From: Rhodocyclaceae bacterium
Lineage (GTDB): Bacteria; Pseudomonadota; Gammaproteobacteria; Burkholderiales; Rhodocyclaceae
DNA: 64,000 nt
Reading direction: 5' to 3'
Assembly (NCBI GenBank): GCA_028714035.1
Contig: JAQTNA010000005.1
Coordinates: 1-64,000 of the forward strand
A model generated the notes under the pieces. It was not told the origin of the DNA and ran no database searches. It saw only the letters and a program-made list of their open reading frames with translations. Position 1 is the first letter of the stretch; each line of letters starts with the position of its first letter. Made by a program: the position numbers and the translations under genes. Shown piece after piece: positions 8,334 through 16,336 of this stretch.

Positions 8334-8586
8334 AATGTTTCACCTCTCGTGGGTTCGCCTTGCGCAGGCTGATGACGTGTACCTTGCCACCTCGTGGCGT
8401 GAAAACTGCCGCGTGCAACCGACCTCCGATCAGTCCCAATACCCGGTAACGGCGCTCCCCGTACTCTTTACGGATATCCTCTTCGATCATCGCACCAGAC
8501 CAGTCCAGTTGCTCAACTAGCGTAAACGGTAAGCCGCGCTCAGTTTCGTTGCGTTCGCTTTTGCCTGGATCGAAGCTGATGTCCAT
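8317..8586 (-). CDS. brnT: BrnT ribonuclease toxin
   Basis: An 89-residue BrnT-family toxin, a RelE-like ribonuclease. It begins MDISFDPGKSERNETERGLPF, matching the family pattern of F-D-P-K-x2-N-x3-H/R-G; later YGERRYRVLGLIGGR and VISLRKANPREVKHYE follow the BrnT C-terminus. An upstream in-frame ATG at 8629-8631 would add 15 residues, but it lies upstream of the promoter, so ATG 8584-8586 is preferred. It is co-transcribed with brnA. Confidence 0.9.
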   Translation of the reverse strand: MDISFDPGKSERNETERGLPFTLVEQLDWSGAMIEEDIRKEYGERRYRVLGLIGGRLHAAVFTPRGGKVHVISLRKANPREVKHYEQKT

Positions 8587-8593
8587 GAGATTT

Positions 8594-8622
8594 ATTGTAC
8601 TCACAACAATAGTGAAGGTCAA
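8594..8622 (-). promoter_or_regulatory. brnTA promoter with palindromic operator
   Basis: The minus strand shows -35 TTGACC (8617-8622), a 17-base spacer and -10 TACAAT (8594-8599), a near-consensus sigma-70 promoter eight bases from the brnT start codon. The palindrome ATTGT-N7-ACAAT (8594-8610) covers the -10 box, a fitting place for the BrnT-BrnA complex to repress. The binding itself is inferred. Confidence 0.65.
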
Positions 8623-8631
8623 ATGCTTCAC

Positions 8632-8820
8632 TGGTTCAGATCGGAGTCAGCTTTTCTGGTGGCGGCTCTTGAGCAGATTGTTCAGCAACAGTGTTTCCGG
8701 CCAGCGGTAGTGGCTTGTTTCGCGCGCATGTGTGGGTGTTCGCGCGTTTCAGCAAGTGGCTTCCAACCACCACGATTCTGGCGATCTATCCCCTGCCTCA
8801 GACTGCCAAGAAGAACGGGG
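8632..8820 (+). other. Remnant DNA between brnTA and a decayed gene copy
   Basis: No intact gene. An open frame on the plus strand runs in from 8691 and fuses to the decayed copy at 8821 (its last unshared residues read KWLPTTTILAIYPLPQTAKK). I do not recognise the sequence. It may be the remains of another transfer gene joined to the copy by deletion. Confidence 0.4.
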
Positions 8821-8957
8821 GCAAGCGCCTCAACGTGCGTCTGAAGCAGGCGAACGTGCCGACGAAGGAAGGAAATCTGGCTGAGTTCGGCGTCGACTAA
8901 AGCCTGAACCTCTGCCGTGACGGAAGCGCCCCGACCGAGGAAATGGCTCCAGAATGA
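8821..8957 (+). pseudogene. Decayed second copy of the secreted tra-linked gene
   Basis: The translation RLNVRLKQANVPTKEG, then LAEFGVD, a stop (8898-8900), then LNLCRDGSAPTEEM matches the C-terminal part of the gene at 7451-7894 almost residue for residue. The first half is missing and an in-frame TAA interrupts the rest. Several silent differences show that the two copies diverged before or after the loss, so this is a remnant of a related element rather than a recent duplication. Confidence 0.85.
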
Positions 8958-9121
8958 CAACGGGAAGTCTCAAAAAAGAGGGCGGTAGACCAGTGGCAAT
9001 AAATCGACGGCATGGTGAAAATGCTGGCATTAATGCTGTCATTCCAGCGCCAAAACCACCCAAAACAATGCCAACAAAAGAAAAACGGAACCAGATAAGT
9101 ATCTGATTCCGTTAGAAGTTT
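8958..9121. other. Spacer at the 3' side of ssrA
   Basis: No gene is seen. This is the side of ssrA where integrating elements insert. No copy of the ssrA 3' end that could be an attachment-site repeat was found between here and position 1, so the other boundary of the element is outside the window or lost. Confidence 0.4.
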
Positions 9122-9545
9122 TGGTGGAGGCGGCGGGAATCGAACCCGCGTCCGCAAGCCCTTGACAGCCAGATCTACATACTTAGTCCGGTCAATTGGA
9201 TTTAATCCGCGGCACGCCGGCCGGACAGGCTCGCGTTGGACGATCCGCTGGGTTTTCGTGGTCCAGCCGCGCGGCCTGGCGGACCCTTATCTGACGTAAA
9301 TGACACTGCTACGAACCTTTTCGGCCCCCTCGGCTTGCGCCTTGAAGGTTTTGTCTCTTTGGCTTGCGCCTAGGAGAAATTCGCCCGACCCATCAGAGTG
9401 CCGGAGCAGCGCTCACCGGTTTTAAGCGGCGAGAGCGAAACGCTCGTCGTTGGCGTTTGTAGATTTCCAGATGGATTTACGAGGTCACTGGCCCTCGGTA
9501 TGCACTGTACTGCGTCGCAACCCACGTCGAAGCCAGGTCGCCCCC
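9122..9545 (-). ncRNA. ssrA: Transfer-messenger RNA (tmRNA)
   Basis: Rescues stalled ribosomes. The 5' end GGGGGCGACCTGGCTTCGAC (from 9545) and the 3' end with T-arm GGTTCGATTCC and terminal CCA (9122-9124) pair as an acceptor stem (GGGGGCG with CGCCTCC). The internal reading frame on the minus strand at 9422-9454 encodes the tag ANDERFALAA and a stop, the standard betaproteobacterial tag. The length of about 424 bases is slightly long for the class. Its 3' end faces the accessory region, in keeping with use as an integration site. Confidence 0.95.
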
Positions 9546-9635
9546 AGTAACGACTCGGAGTGTAACAGATCGGGAAAGTTCCCGTCGGAGTGCGTAGATG
9601 CCGGTTCGAAAGTGCCGCGTCCATCTCCAGCCGGA

Positions 9636-10877
9636 CTAGGCGGGGCTGCCCGCCTTGCCGTTCCGGGCTTTCCAGGCCGACTGGTGGAAGAGGGCGGCCA
9701 GGAGGTCGGACTGGGTGATCATGCCGACGAGCCGCCTGCGCGCATCCACGACCGGAACGTGGCGGTGCTGGCTGTGGCACAGGGCTTCCACGAGTTCCAT
9801 GACCGGCATGTCCTCCCGGGCGACCAGCACCTCGGGCTGCATGAGGTCCGATACGGCGGGGACGGCCCCCTTGGCCACGGGCCGTTTTGCCCGCAGGAAG
9901 TCCCGCAGGCGTTCCGACAGGCTCGAAGCCGGTTCCGGCAGCAGGGGGCGCAGGAAGTCGGAACGGGTGAGTACCCCGACCACGCGCCGTGCCCCGTCGG
10001 TGACCGGCAGGGCCTTGACGTGGTGGCTGGCGAGCATGTGCCAGGCGTCCTCCGGCGTGGCGTGGAGGGTCACGCTCAGCACATCCCGGGACATGATGTC
10101 CTGGCAACGCAGGCTGCTGGAGCGCTGGTAGGCATGGACCGTGGCGGCGTCGAACACGGCCATGAGGTCCTGCTCGCTCACGTCCAGCAGGGTGTCCAGC
10201 TTGTGCATGGCGTGGCGCAGGTCTTCATCCTGGATGCCGGTGCGGCGCAAGGGCGCCGGGTCGCCCGTTCGCTGGGGGCTGGGGGGCGGCAAGGCGGGGT
10301 AGCGGCGGCCATGGATCAGGTTGTTCACGATCATGACGCCCAGGAACAGGCCCGCCAGGTTCGCCAGCAGGGGCGCGATGGCATGAAGCAGTCCGTGCGC
10401 CAGGAGCGCCTTGCCGGTGGAGGCGAAAAGCAGGGCCTGGGCGGCGGCGGGAGGATGGGTGCTGCGCGTCATGCTGGTTAGGAGCATGGCGAGCGGCACG
10501 GCCGTCAGCGCGGCCAGAATGGGGTGGGGCAGCACGGCCGCGCAGCCGAGGCCGATGAGGGCCGAAAGGAGGGAGCCGCCGAGGAAGGGCCAGGGCTGGG
10601 CCAGGGGGCTGCCCGGCAGGGCGAACAGGATGACCGCGGAGGCGCCCAGGGGCGGCAGGAGGGTGACCACGCCCGAGTCGCGCATCCAGAATGCCGTGAA
10701 TCCGACGGTGATGCTCAAACCCACCAGTGCGGCGAACGCGGATCGGCTTCCCTCCGCCAGGGAGACCCGCCCCGGACTGGCGGCCAGCATGAGCTTGATC
10801 CGGTTTCTGATGCGGGTCATCGAAGGAAGGGGAGTGCCAGGGCGTGGTAGTTTAACGCGATGCAGGGCTGAAAGCAT
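9636..10877 (-). CDS. HPP-family membrane protein with paired CBS domains
   Basis: Four or five membrane segments in the first 190 residues form an HPP domain; the family motif STHPPAAAQALLF is at about residue 138. Two CBS domains follow (about 255-320 and 345-400; for example DIMSRDVLSVTLHATPEDAW and DLMQPEVLVAREDMPVMEL), which usually bind adenine nucleotides. HPP proteins have been linked to nitrite or other anion transport, but the substrate here is unknown. The start is uncertain: 10877 gives 413 residues, while ATG 10818-10820 (MTRIRNRIK) gives 394; neither has a good ribosome-binding site. Confidence 0.85.
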   Translation of the reverse strand: MLSALHRVKLPRPGTPLPSMTRIRNRIKLMLAASPGRVSLAEGSRSAFAALVGLSITVGFTAFWMRDSGVVTLLPPLGASAVILFALPGSPLAQPWPFLGGSLLSALIGLGCAAVLPHPILAALTAVPLAMLLTSMTRSTHPPAAAQALLFASTGKALLAHGLLHAIAPLLANLAGLFLGVMIVNNLIHGRRYPALPPPSPQRTGDPAPLRRTGIQDEDLRHAMHKLDTLLDVSEQDLMAVFDAATVHAYQRSSSLRCQDIMSRDVLSVTLHATPEDAWHMLASHHVKALPVTDGARRVVGVLTRSDFLRPLLPEPASSLSERLRDFLRAKRPVAKGAVPAVSDLMQPEVLVAREDMPVMELVEALCHSQHRHVPVVDARRRLVGMITQSDLLAALFHQSAWKARNGKAGSPA

Positions 10878-10987
10878 GATGTGAAATGCAGCTTTTGTTA
10901 CAGAAAATGACCGAATCCCCGGTTTGGTGACGGGAGCCGTTTATTTGCCGCGTAGAATCAGACGATTTTCCGCTCGAACCCCCGTTC

Positions 10988-12154
10988 ATGAATCCTTTTC
11001 TGCGTTACCGGCGTCTAGACAGCCTGCTGGCGGGCCTGGCTGGACTGTGGCGACCGTTGCCGTTCCGGGAGCTTCGGCCCCGGTGGTGCGGGGAGCTGCC
11101 GGCGTTGGCGGAGCACCTCTTGTCGCTGGAGGAGGCGGCCGTGGATGTCCTGATCGGGGACAACGGGGCCCTGATTCGGGAAATCATCCCTTTCGTGCCG
11201 GAGATGGCGGAATTTCCGAAGCTGATCGCCCTGCCGGCCCTGGTCGCCCCGTCCTTGCCGGCGCTGGGCTCCCGTCTGTCCTGGGAGATTCCGGGGCGCA
11301 AGGCCGAGCAGATCCGCGCCTTCGCGTCCGCCATGGGCCTGGTGACGCGTCCGGTCGTGGAATGGTGCGGCGGCAAGGGCCACCTGGGGCGGCTCCTGGG
11401 CGCGTCCTGGGACGTGGCCGTGTCGACTCTGGAACTGGATGAGGGGCTTTGCCGTGCTGGGGAGGGGCTAGCCCGGCGGGCCGGGGTGAAACAGGGCTTT
11501 CGCACGGCGAACGTCCTGTCGGCCGAAGCGCTACACGGTCTCGAAGGCTGTCACGCGGTGGCGCTCCACGCCTGTGGCGACCTGCATCTGGCGCTGGTTC
11601 GGGATGCGCGGGCGGCGGGGCTGGCGGCCCTGGATCTGGCCCCCTGCTGTTACCACCGGACGGTGCAGGAGCGCGCACCGTCCCTGGCGGGCGGGCGCTT
11701 CCTGCCCCAGAGGGAGGACTTGCGGCTCGCGGTGCGGGACACGGTGACGGCTTCGAACCGGGAGGTGCGCCTGCGGCGAAAGGAGATGGCATGGAAGAGC
11801 GCCTTCGTGCATTGGCGCACGATCGCCACCGGAGAGGCCTACCGCAGCTTCCGGCCGGTGCCTGATGCCTGGTTGAAGGGCTCGTTCGGAGAGTTTTGCC
11901 GTCTGCTGGGCGAGCGCGAGGGTGTGGCCATGCCGCCTGAAGCCGAATTCTCCGCGCTGGAAGAACTGGGCCGGAATCGTGCCCGGGAGGCGGAACGGCT
12001 GACGCTCTTGCGCCTGGCCTTTCGCCGGCCCCTGGAGACCTGGCTGGCCCTGGATCGGGCGCTATGCCTGGCGGCGCAGGGCTACGACATACGGATCGGC
12101 GAGTTCTGCGCCAGGCCGCTTACGCCCAGGAACATCCTCGTCTCGGCCAGGTGA
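10988..12154 (+). CDS. SAM-dependent methyltransferase, class I
   Basis: A 388-residue protein with a Rossmann methyltransferase core: motif I VVEWCGGKGHLGRLLG at about 122, the acidic ribose contact LELDEGLCRAG, HACGDL at about 197 and the motif IV-like DLAPCCYHRTV at about 217. The D-L-A-P-C-C-Y pattern resembles the methyltransferase family that includes GSTCD-like proteins, whose substrates are poorly known; RNA is one possibility. The N-terminal 100 residues and C-terminal 130 are helical and unassigned. It ends one base before the stop of the convergent phosphatase gene. Confidence 0.8.
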   Translation: MNPFLRYRRLDSLLAGLAGLWRPLPFRELRPRWCGELPALAEHLLSLEEAAVDVLIGDNGALIREIIPFVPEMAEFPKLIALPALVAPSLPALGSRLSWEIPGRKAEQIRAFASAMGLVTRPVVEWCGGKGHLGRLLGASWDVAVSTLELDEGLCRAGEGLARRAGVKQGFRTANVLSAEALHGLEGCHAVALHACGDLHLALVRDARAAGLAALDLAPCCYHRTVQERAPSLAGGRFLPQREDLRLAVRDTVTASNREVRLRRKEMAWKSAFVHWRTIATGEAYRSFRPVPDAWLKGSFGEFCRLLGEREGVAMPPEAEFSALEELGRNRAREAERLTLLRLAFRRPLETWLALDRALCLAAQGYDIRIGEFCARPLTPRNILVSAR

Positions 12155-13351
12155 TCAGGCCGGGCAATTGATTACCAGCACGGACATGTCATCGTGGGCC
12201 GCTTGCTCGCCGAGGTGGGTGTCCAGGGCGGCGAGCAGGCTCCCGATCAGGTTGCCCGCGCCGGCCTGGGCGAAGGCCCGGGATACGCGTTCGTCTTCGA
12301 AGGGTTTGCCGGTCGCATCCGTCGCTTCCGCGACGCCGTCCGAGAGCATGACCAGCCGGCAGGGCGTGTCCCACTGGAAGGCCTTGGCCAGGCCGACCTG
12401 TCGGGCATCGCGCCTGATGCCCAGGGGCAGATGGCGGGACGGGAAGCGCCGAACGATCTCGCCCGAGGTGGAAACCATCAGTACGTCTGGAACGCCGCCC
12501 ACCCAGACTTCGCCCTTTCGGGCCGCCTCGTCTACGCAGACGAAGGCCGCCGAGACAAAGCGGCCCAGGGGCAGGGAGTTGACCAGCAGGAAATTGATGG
12601 ACTCGACGATATCGGAGAGCGGCAGGGACATTTCCACCAGGCGGTAGAATTCCTGGACGATGGGCAGCACGCTGACGGCGGCCGACAGGCCGTGCCCCGT
12701 GGCGTCGGCCAGGATGGCATAGAGCTTTCCGGAGGGGGAACGGGCGGCCAGCACCATATCCCCGGAGAACCCGGCAGCGGGTCTGACCGCATAGTCCACG
12801 CCGGCCTGCTTCATCAGGTCAATGCGGATCTGATGTTCCAGTATCCGGCGCGCCAGTTCCGCTTCCCGCTGATGTTCCTCGTAGTGCGCCTGGAGGATGC
12901 TCGCCTGTTCCTGAACCTTGGCCTGGGCGAGTTTTTTCTCCGTCATGTCGCGCAGGGTTTCCACGACCGCGATAAGGTGGCCGGCATCGTCGTAGACCGG
13001 CCCCGCGTCCACCGCCAGGTAGAGCCGCCGCTTGAGGCCGGGCATCTCGCACCAGTTCTCCGCATGTACCCCGAAACTTGGCGCTCCCGGCGTTTCGTGG
13101 GTGCTGTAGAGCCTGGAGATCGAATCCTGGTCGTTGGTGGCGACCAGATCCGCCAGACAGGGGCGGGGTGCATCATAGAAGGCGCGCCAGTGATCCCGTG
13201 TGCCGATGACTTCGTCCGCTGGAATTCCGGTCAGACGCTCGCAGGCCCGGTTCCACACCAGGACCCGCTGTTCCGCGTCGAGGACGAAGGTCGGCACCAC
13301 CAGGTTTTCCATCAGGGTGATGGCAAAGGATGTCTTCTGGCTGTTGAGCAT
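12155..13351 (-). CDS. PAS domain plus SpoIIE-type PP2C phosphatase
   Basis: A cytoplasmic signalling phosphatase of 398 residues. A PAS domain (about 10-130, starting ENLVVPTFVLDAEQRVLVWN) with a PAC segment (VVETLRDMTEKK) is followed by a short coiled linker and a SpoIIE/RsbU phosphatase domain (about 185-395) with DYAVRPAAGFSGDMV, the metal-site ILADATGHGLSAA, LVMLSDGVAEATD and late AHDDMSVLVI. Such enzymes dephosphorylate anti-anti-sigma proteins, but no partner gene is next to it. GGAGG eight or nine bases before ATG 13349-13351 supports that start. Confidence 0.88.
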   Translation of the reverse strand: MLNSQKTSFAITLMENLVVPTFVLDAEQRVLVWNRACERLTGIPADEVIGTRDHWRAFYDAPRPCLADLVATNDQDSISRLYSTHETPGAPSFGVHAENWCEMPGLKRRLYLAVDAGPVYDDAGHLIAVVETLRDMTEKKLAQAKVQEQASILQAHYEEHQREAELARRILEHQIRIDLMKQAGVDYAVRPAAGFSGDMVLAARSPSGKLYAILADATGHGLSAAVSVLPIVQEFYRLVEMSLPLSDIVESINFLLVNSLPLGRFVSAAFVCVDEAARKGEVWVGGVPDVLMVSTSGEIVRRFPSRHLPLGIRRDARQVGLAKAFQWDTPCRLVMLSDGVAEATDATGKPFEDERVSRAFAQAGAGNLIGSLLAALDTHLGEQAAHDDMSVLVINCPA

Positions 13352-13707
13352 GGGGCGAACCTCCGGAAAAACGGGGCCTGTTGGAAACAAACATCGTGCC
13401 GGCCGGTTAGGCGGGCGAAAGGCCGAATATTACCCGTCACGAGTCAGCGCCGCGAGGAATCGTCCGCTTTCAACGCGGATTCCTATCACGCGGACAAATG
13501 GATGCAGGCATCGGATAAAGTGGAATGGCCCAGATACCTTACTACCTGGTCGCCAGGGCTGTCGTGACGGAATTCACGCTCCTCGTGGGTGTGTTGGCGC
13601 GGCCGATTGAGAAGTCGGCGCGGTGGAACTATCCCCATGGCGGGTATTGCCAAAGTTTCTCCCGGCTGTACCATGGCGCGCAACTTTTCTTCAGGAGACC
13701 AACCGTC
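13352..13707. promoter_or_regulatory. Divergent intergenic region
   Basis: This stretch separates the minus-strand phosphatase gene from the plus-strand cytochrome gene and should hold both promoters. For the cytochrome a possible -35 TTGCCA (13647-13652) and -10 TACCAT (13669-13674) are 16 bases apart. An open frame here leads into the cytochrome gene but lacks start signals and was not called. Confidence 0.3.
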
Positions 13708-14265
13708 ATGCGTCGAACCCTCATTGCCTCAACCGTCCTCCTTCTGCTCATGGCCGGTGTTCCCGCGCAGGCCCAGGATCATCAGGGCATGGATCACTCC
13801 ATGCACGGCGACCACGCCATGCCCATGGCCGCCATGGGTGGCGACCCGCGCCAGCTGGTGAATTTCCCGCCGGAGATGCGCGAACATACCCTGGCCAACA
13901 TGAGGGACCATCTGGCGGCGATTTCCGAAATCCTGGCCGCCATGTCCACCGGTCACTATGCCAAGGCCGCCCGCACCGCGAGTACCCGGCTGGGGCTGGA
14001 TTCGCCTGCCGCCGCCGGTTGCAAACCGGAGCCGGCCGCCGGCGCACCCATGATGTCCAGGCCCGGCGACATGGAGCACCGGATGGGTAAGGCCATGCCG
14101 GAGGGCATGCGCAACATCGGCCTGGAGATGCACACGGCGGCGAGCGATTTCGCGGCCGAAGCGCTGAAGGCCACCGGGATCAATAATCCCAAGCCGGCGC
14201 TGGCGGCCCTGTCCCGCGTCATCCAGCAGTGCTCCGCCTGCCACGCCACCTACCGGGTGCAGTGA
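13708..14265 (+). CDS. Cytochrome c'-like monoheme protein
   Basis: A 185-residue periplasmic heme protein. The signal peptide is MRRTLIASTVLLLLMAGVPAQA. A Met/His-rich stretch follows (HQGMDHSMHGDHAMPMAAM), which could bind copper. The helical body ends in the heme site CSACHATYRVQ only a few residues from the C-terminus, the position typical of cytochrome c' four-helix bundles. Family members bind NO or act as electron carriers. AGGAGA about ten bases before ATG 13708 fixes the start. Confidence 0.8.
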   Translation: MRRTLIASTVLLLLMAGVPAQAQDHQGMDHSMHGDHAMPMAAMGGDPRQLVNFPPEMREHTLANMRDHLAAISEILAAMSTGHYAKAARTASTRLGLDSPAAAGCKPEPAAGAPMMSRPGDMEHRMGKAMPEGMRNIGLEMHTAASDFAAEALKATGINNPKPALAALSRVIQQCSACHATYRVQ

Positions 14266-14270
14266 TGTAG

Positions 14271-14480
14271 GTCGGGTTACCGTGAAAGTCGCGTTAGCGA
14301 CTCACGACGCTCCCCTCGCCCCTTGAGGGAGAGGGGCGGGGGGGTGAGGGGTTGATTTACAAGGACTTTCATGGGCGGGGGCGAGCGGTAGATCATGAGT
14401 GTTGGGCCGAAGGCCGTAACCCGACATTGGCGTTTGCCCCTCACCCCACCCTCTCCCCGCAAGCGGGGCGAGGGTGCTTG
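14271..14480 (+). repeat. Palindromic element copy 2 plus a half copy, inside a larger inverted repeat
   Basis: Copy 2 (14283-14371) begins TGAAAGTC and ends GACTTTCA; hairpin 1 is AGTCGC-GTTA-GCGACT (14287-14302) and hairpin 2 pairs CCCCTC with GAGGGG. It is nested in a second inverted repeat, GTCGGGTTAC (14271-14280) with GTAACCCGAC (14416-14425). A hairpin-2-only half copy in reverse orientation follows (about 14434-14476). All of it lies between the cytochrome and the fumarase stop codons, so it may end both transcripts. Confidence 0.75.
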
Positions 14481-14486
14481 ATGTAC

Positions 14487-16001
14487 CTACGCCACCTTCA
14501 CCGGAATCTTGCCGATCCTGGTCTGCCATTCCTTCGGGCCGGTCTCGTGCACCGAGGTGCCGTTGGCATCCACGGCCACGGTGACGGGCATGTCTTCCAC
14601 GGTGAATTCGTAGATGGCCTCCATGCCCAGGTCGGCGAAGGCCACGGTGCGGGCGGCCTTGATGGCCTTGGATACCAGGTAGGCGGCACCGCCCACGGCC
14701 ATGAGGTAGACCGCCTTGTTGTCCTTGATGGCGGAGATGGCGGTGGGGCCGCGCTCGGCCTTGCCCACCATGCCCAGGAGGCCGGTCTGTTCCAGCATCT
14801 GGCGGGTGAACTTGTCCATGCGCGTGGCGGTGGTGGGGCCGGCCGGTCCCACCACCTCGTCCCGCACCGGGTCTACCGGCCCCACGTAGTAGATGAAGCG
14901 GTTGGTGAAGTCCACCGGCAGCTTCTCTCCCTTGTTCAGCATGTCGGTCATGCGCTTGTGGGCGGCGTCGCGCCCGGTGAGGAGCTTGCCGTTCAAAAGC
15001 AGCACGTCGCCGGGTTGCCAGGAGGCGACTTCCTCCCGGGTCACCGTGTCCAGGTTCACCCGCTTGCCCTTGGAGGTGTCGTAGGTGAGGCTGGGCCAGT
15101 CCGAAAGCGATGGCGGCGTGAGCACGGCGGGGCCGGAACCGTCCAGGTGGAAATGCACATGCCTTGTCGCGGCGCAGTTGGGGATCATGGCCACGGGAAG
15201 AGATGCCGCGTGGGTCGGGTAGTCCAGCACCTTCACGTCCAGTACCGTGGTCAGGCCGCCCAGGCCCTGGGCGCCGATGCCCAAGGCGTTCACCTTGTCA
15301 TAGAGTTCCAGGCGCAATTCCTCCGCCCGGCTGGCCGGGCCACGGGCCATGAGTTCCTGGATGTCCACCGGCGCCATGAGGGATTCCTTGGCCAGCAGCA
15401 TGGCCTTCTCCGGCGTGCCGCCGATGCCGATACCCAGGATGCCGGGCGGGCACCAGCCGGCGCCCATGGTCGGGACGGTCTTCAAGACCCAATCCACGAT
15501 GGAGTCCGAGGGGTTCAAGGCATAGAACTTGGACTTGTTTTCGGAACCGCCGCCCTTGGCGGCGCAGATGACTTCCAGGTGGTCGCCGGCGACGATCTCG
15601 TAATGCACCACGGCCGGGGTGTTGTCCTTGGTGTTCTTGCGCGCACCGGCGGGGTCGGAGAGGACGGAAGCGCGCAGCTTGTTGTCCGGGTTCAGGTAGG
15701 CCCGGCGCACGCCCTCGTTCACCATCTCCTGCACCGTCAGGGTGGCGTCCCACTTCAGGTTCATGCCCACCTTGAGGAAGACCACGGCGATACCCGTGTC
15801 CTGGCAGATGGGGCGCCTGCCTTCCGCGCACATCCGGCTGTTGATCAGGATCTGGCCGATGGCGTCCTTGGCCGCGGTGCTCTGCTCCCGGTCATAGGCG
15901 GCCGAGAGGGCGCGGATGTAGTCGGCGGGATGGTAGTAGCTGATGAACTGGAAGGCGTCGGCGACGCTCTGGATGAAGTCTTCCTGGCGAATGACAGTCA
16001 T
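14487..16001 (-). CDS. fumA: Fumarate hydratase, class I (iron-sulphur)
   Basis: Interconverts fumarate and malate in the citric acid cycle using a [4Fe-4S] cluster; 504 residues, the single-chain class I length. The N-terminal alpha domain carries the cluster cysteines in RPICQDTGIAVVF (about 73), GAGWCPPGILGIGIGG (about 180) and MIPNCAATRHVH (about 270); the C-terminal beta domain (from about 320) includes GPTTATRMDKFTRQMLEQTG and ISAIKDNKAVYL. AAGGA upstream supports ATG 15999-16001. The gene symbol could equally be fumB. Confidence 0.93.
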   Translation of the reverse strand: MTVIRQEDFIQSVADAFQFISYYHPADYIRALSAAYDREQSTAAKDAIGQILINSRMCAEGRRPICQDTGIAVVFLKVGMNLKWDATLTVQEMVNEGVRRAYLNPDNKLRASVLSDPAGARKNTKDNTPAVVHYEIVAGDHLEVICAAKGGGSENKSKFYALNPSDSIVDWVLKTVPTMGAGWCPPGILGIGIGGTPEKAMLLAKESLMAPVDIQELMARGPASRAEELRLELYDKVNALGIGAQGLGGLTTVLDVKVLDYPTHAASLPVAMIPNCAATRHVHFHLDGSGPAVLTPPSLSDWPSLTYDTSKGKRVNLDTVTREEVASWQPGDVLLLNGKLLTGRDAAHKRMTDMLNKGEKLPVDFTNRFIYYVGPVDPVRDEVVGPAGPTTATRMDKFTRQMLEQTGLLGMVGKAERGPTAISAIKDNKAVYLMAVGGAAYLVSKAIKAARTVAFADLGMEAIYEFTVEDMPVTVAVDANGTSVHETGPKEWQTRIGKIPVKVA

Positions 16002-16336
16002 GGGGGAGTCCTTTATGGATGGATGTTGGCCGCGTTGCGATGCAAATTTTCCCGTCTGGCGTGGGCGCATAGGTGTTTTTAATTGTAACATTGACAGTCT
16101 TATACCCGTAGCGCTCGGGCGGCGTGATTTCATCGTCGTGCGACCCCGCGAGACGCGAATCCACGCTCCCTCTCACCTGCCGGCGGCGGGCGAGGGCGGG
16201 GGTGTAAGTGCACTGTAAGGAATGTCGGTTTTAATGCCCGCCCATTGGATGCTGCAATGCAATAGCAGGCGTACCAGAGGCAGGGCCGAGCAGGTTCTGT
16301 TTGATCACAACTAACAGCGTTTAGAGAGGTATCGAG
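16002..16336. promoter_or_regulatory. Divergent fumarase/acs control region
   Basis: Holds promoters for both genes. A possible sigma-54 site for acs reads TTGG-N10-GC (GG at 16247-16248, GC at 16259-16260), with the correct ten-base gap but a weak -24 box. A degenerate relative of the palindromic elements lies at about 16165-16203. The acs ribosome-binding site is AGAGAGGT near 16322. Confidence 0.3.

Noticed and set aside
8682..8960. Minus-strand frame of 92 codons beside brnT
   Set aside because: Antisense to the decayed gene copy; no family match or start signals.
12194..13567. A 457-codon plus-strand open frame across the PAS-SpoIIE gene
   Set aside because: Antisense to a protein with all PP2C motifs; no ribosome-binding site.
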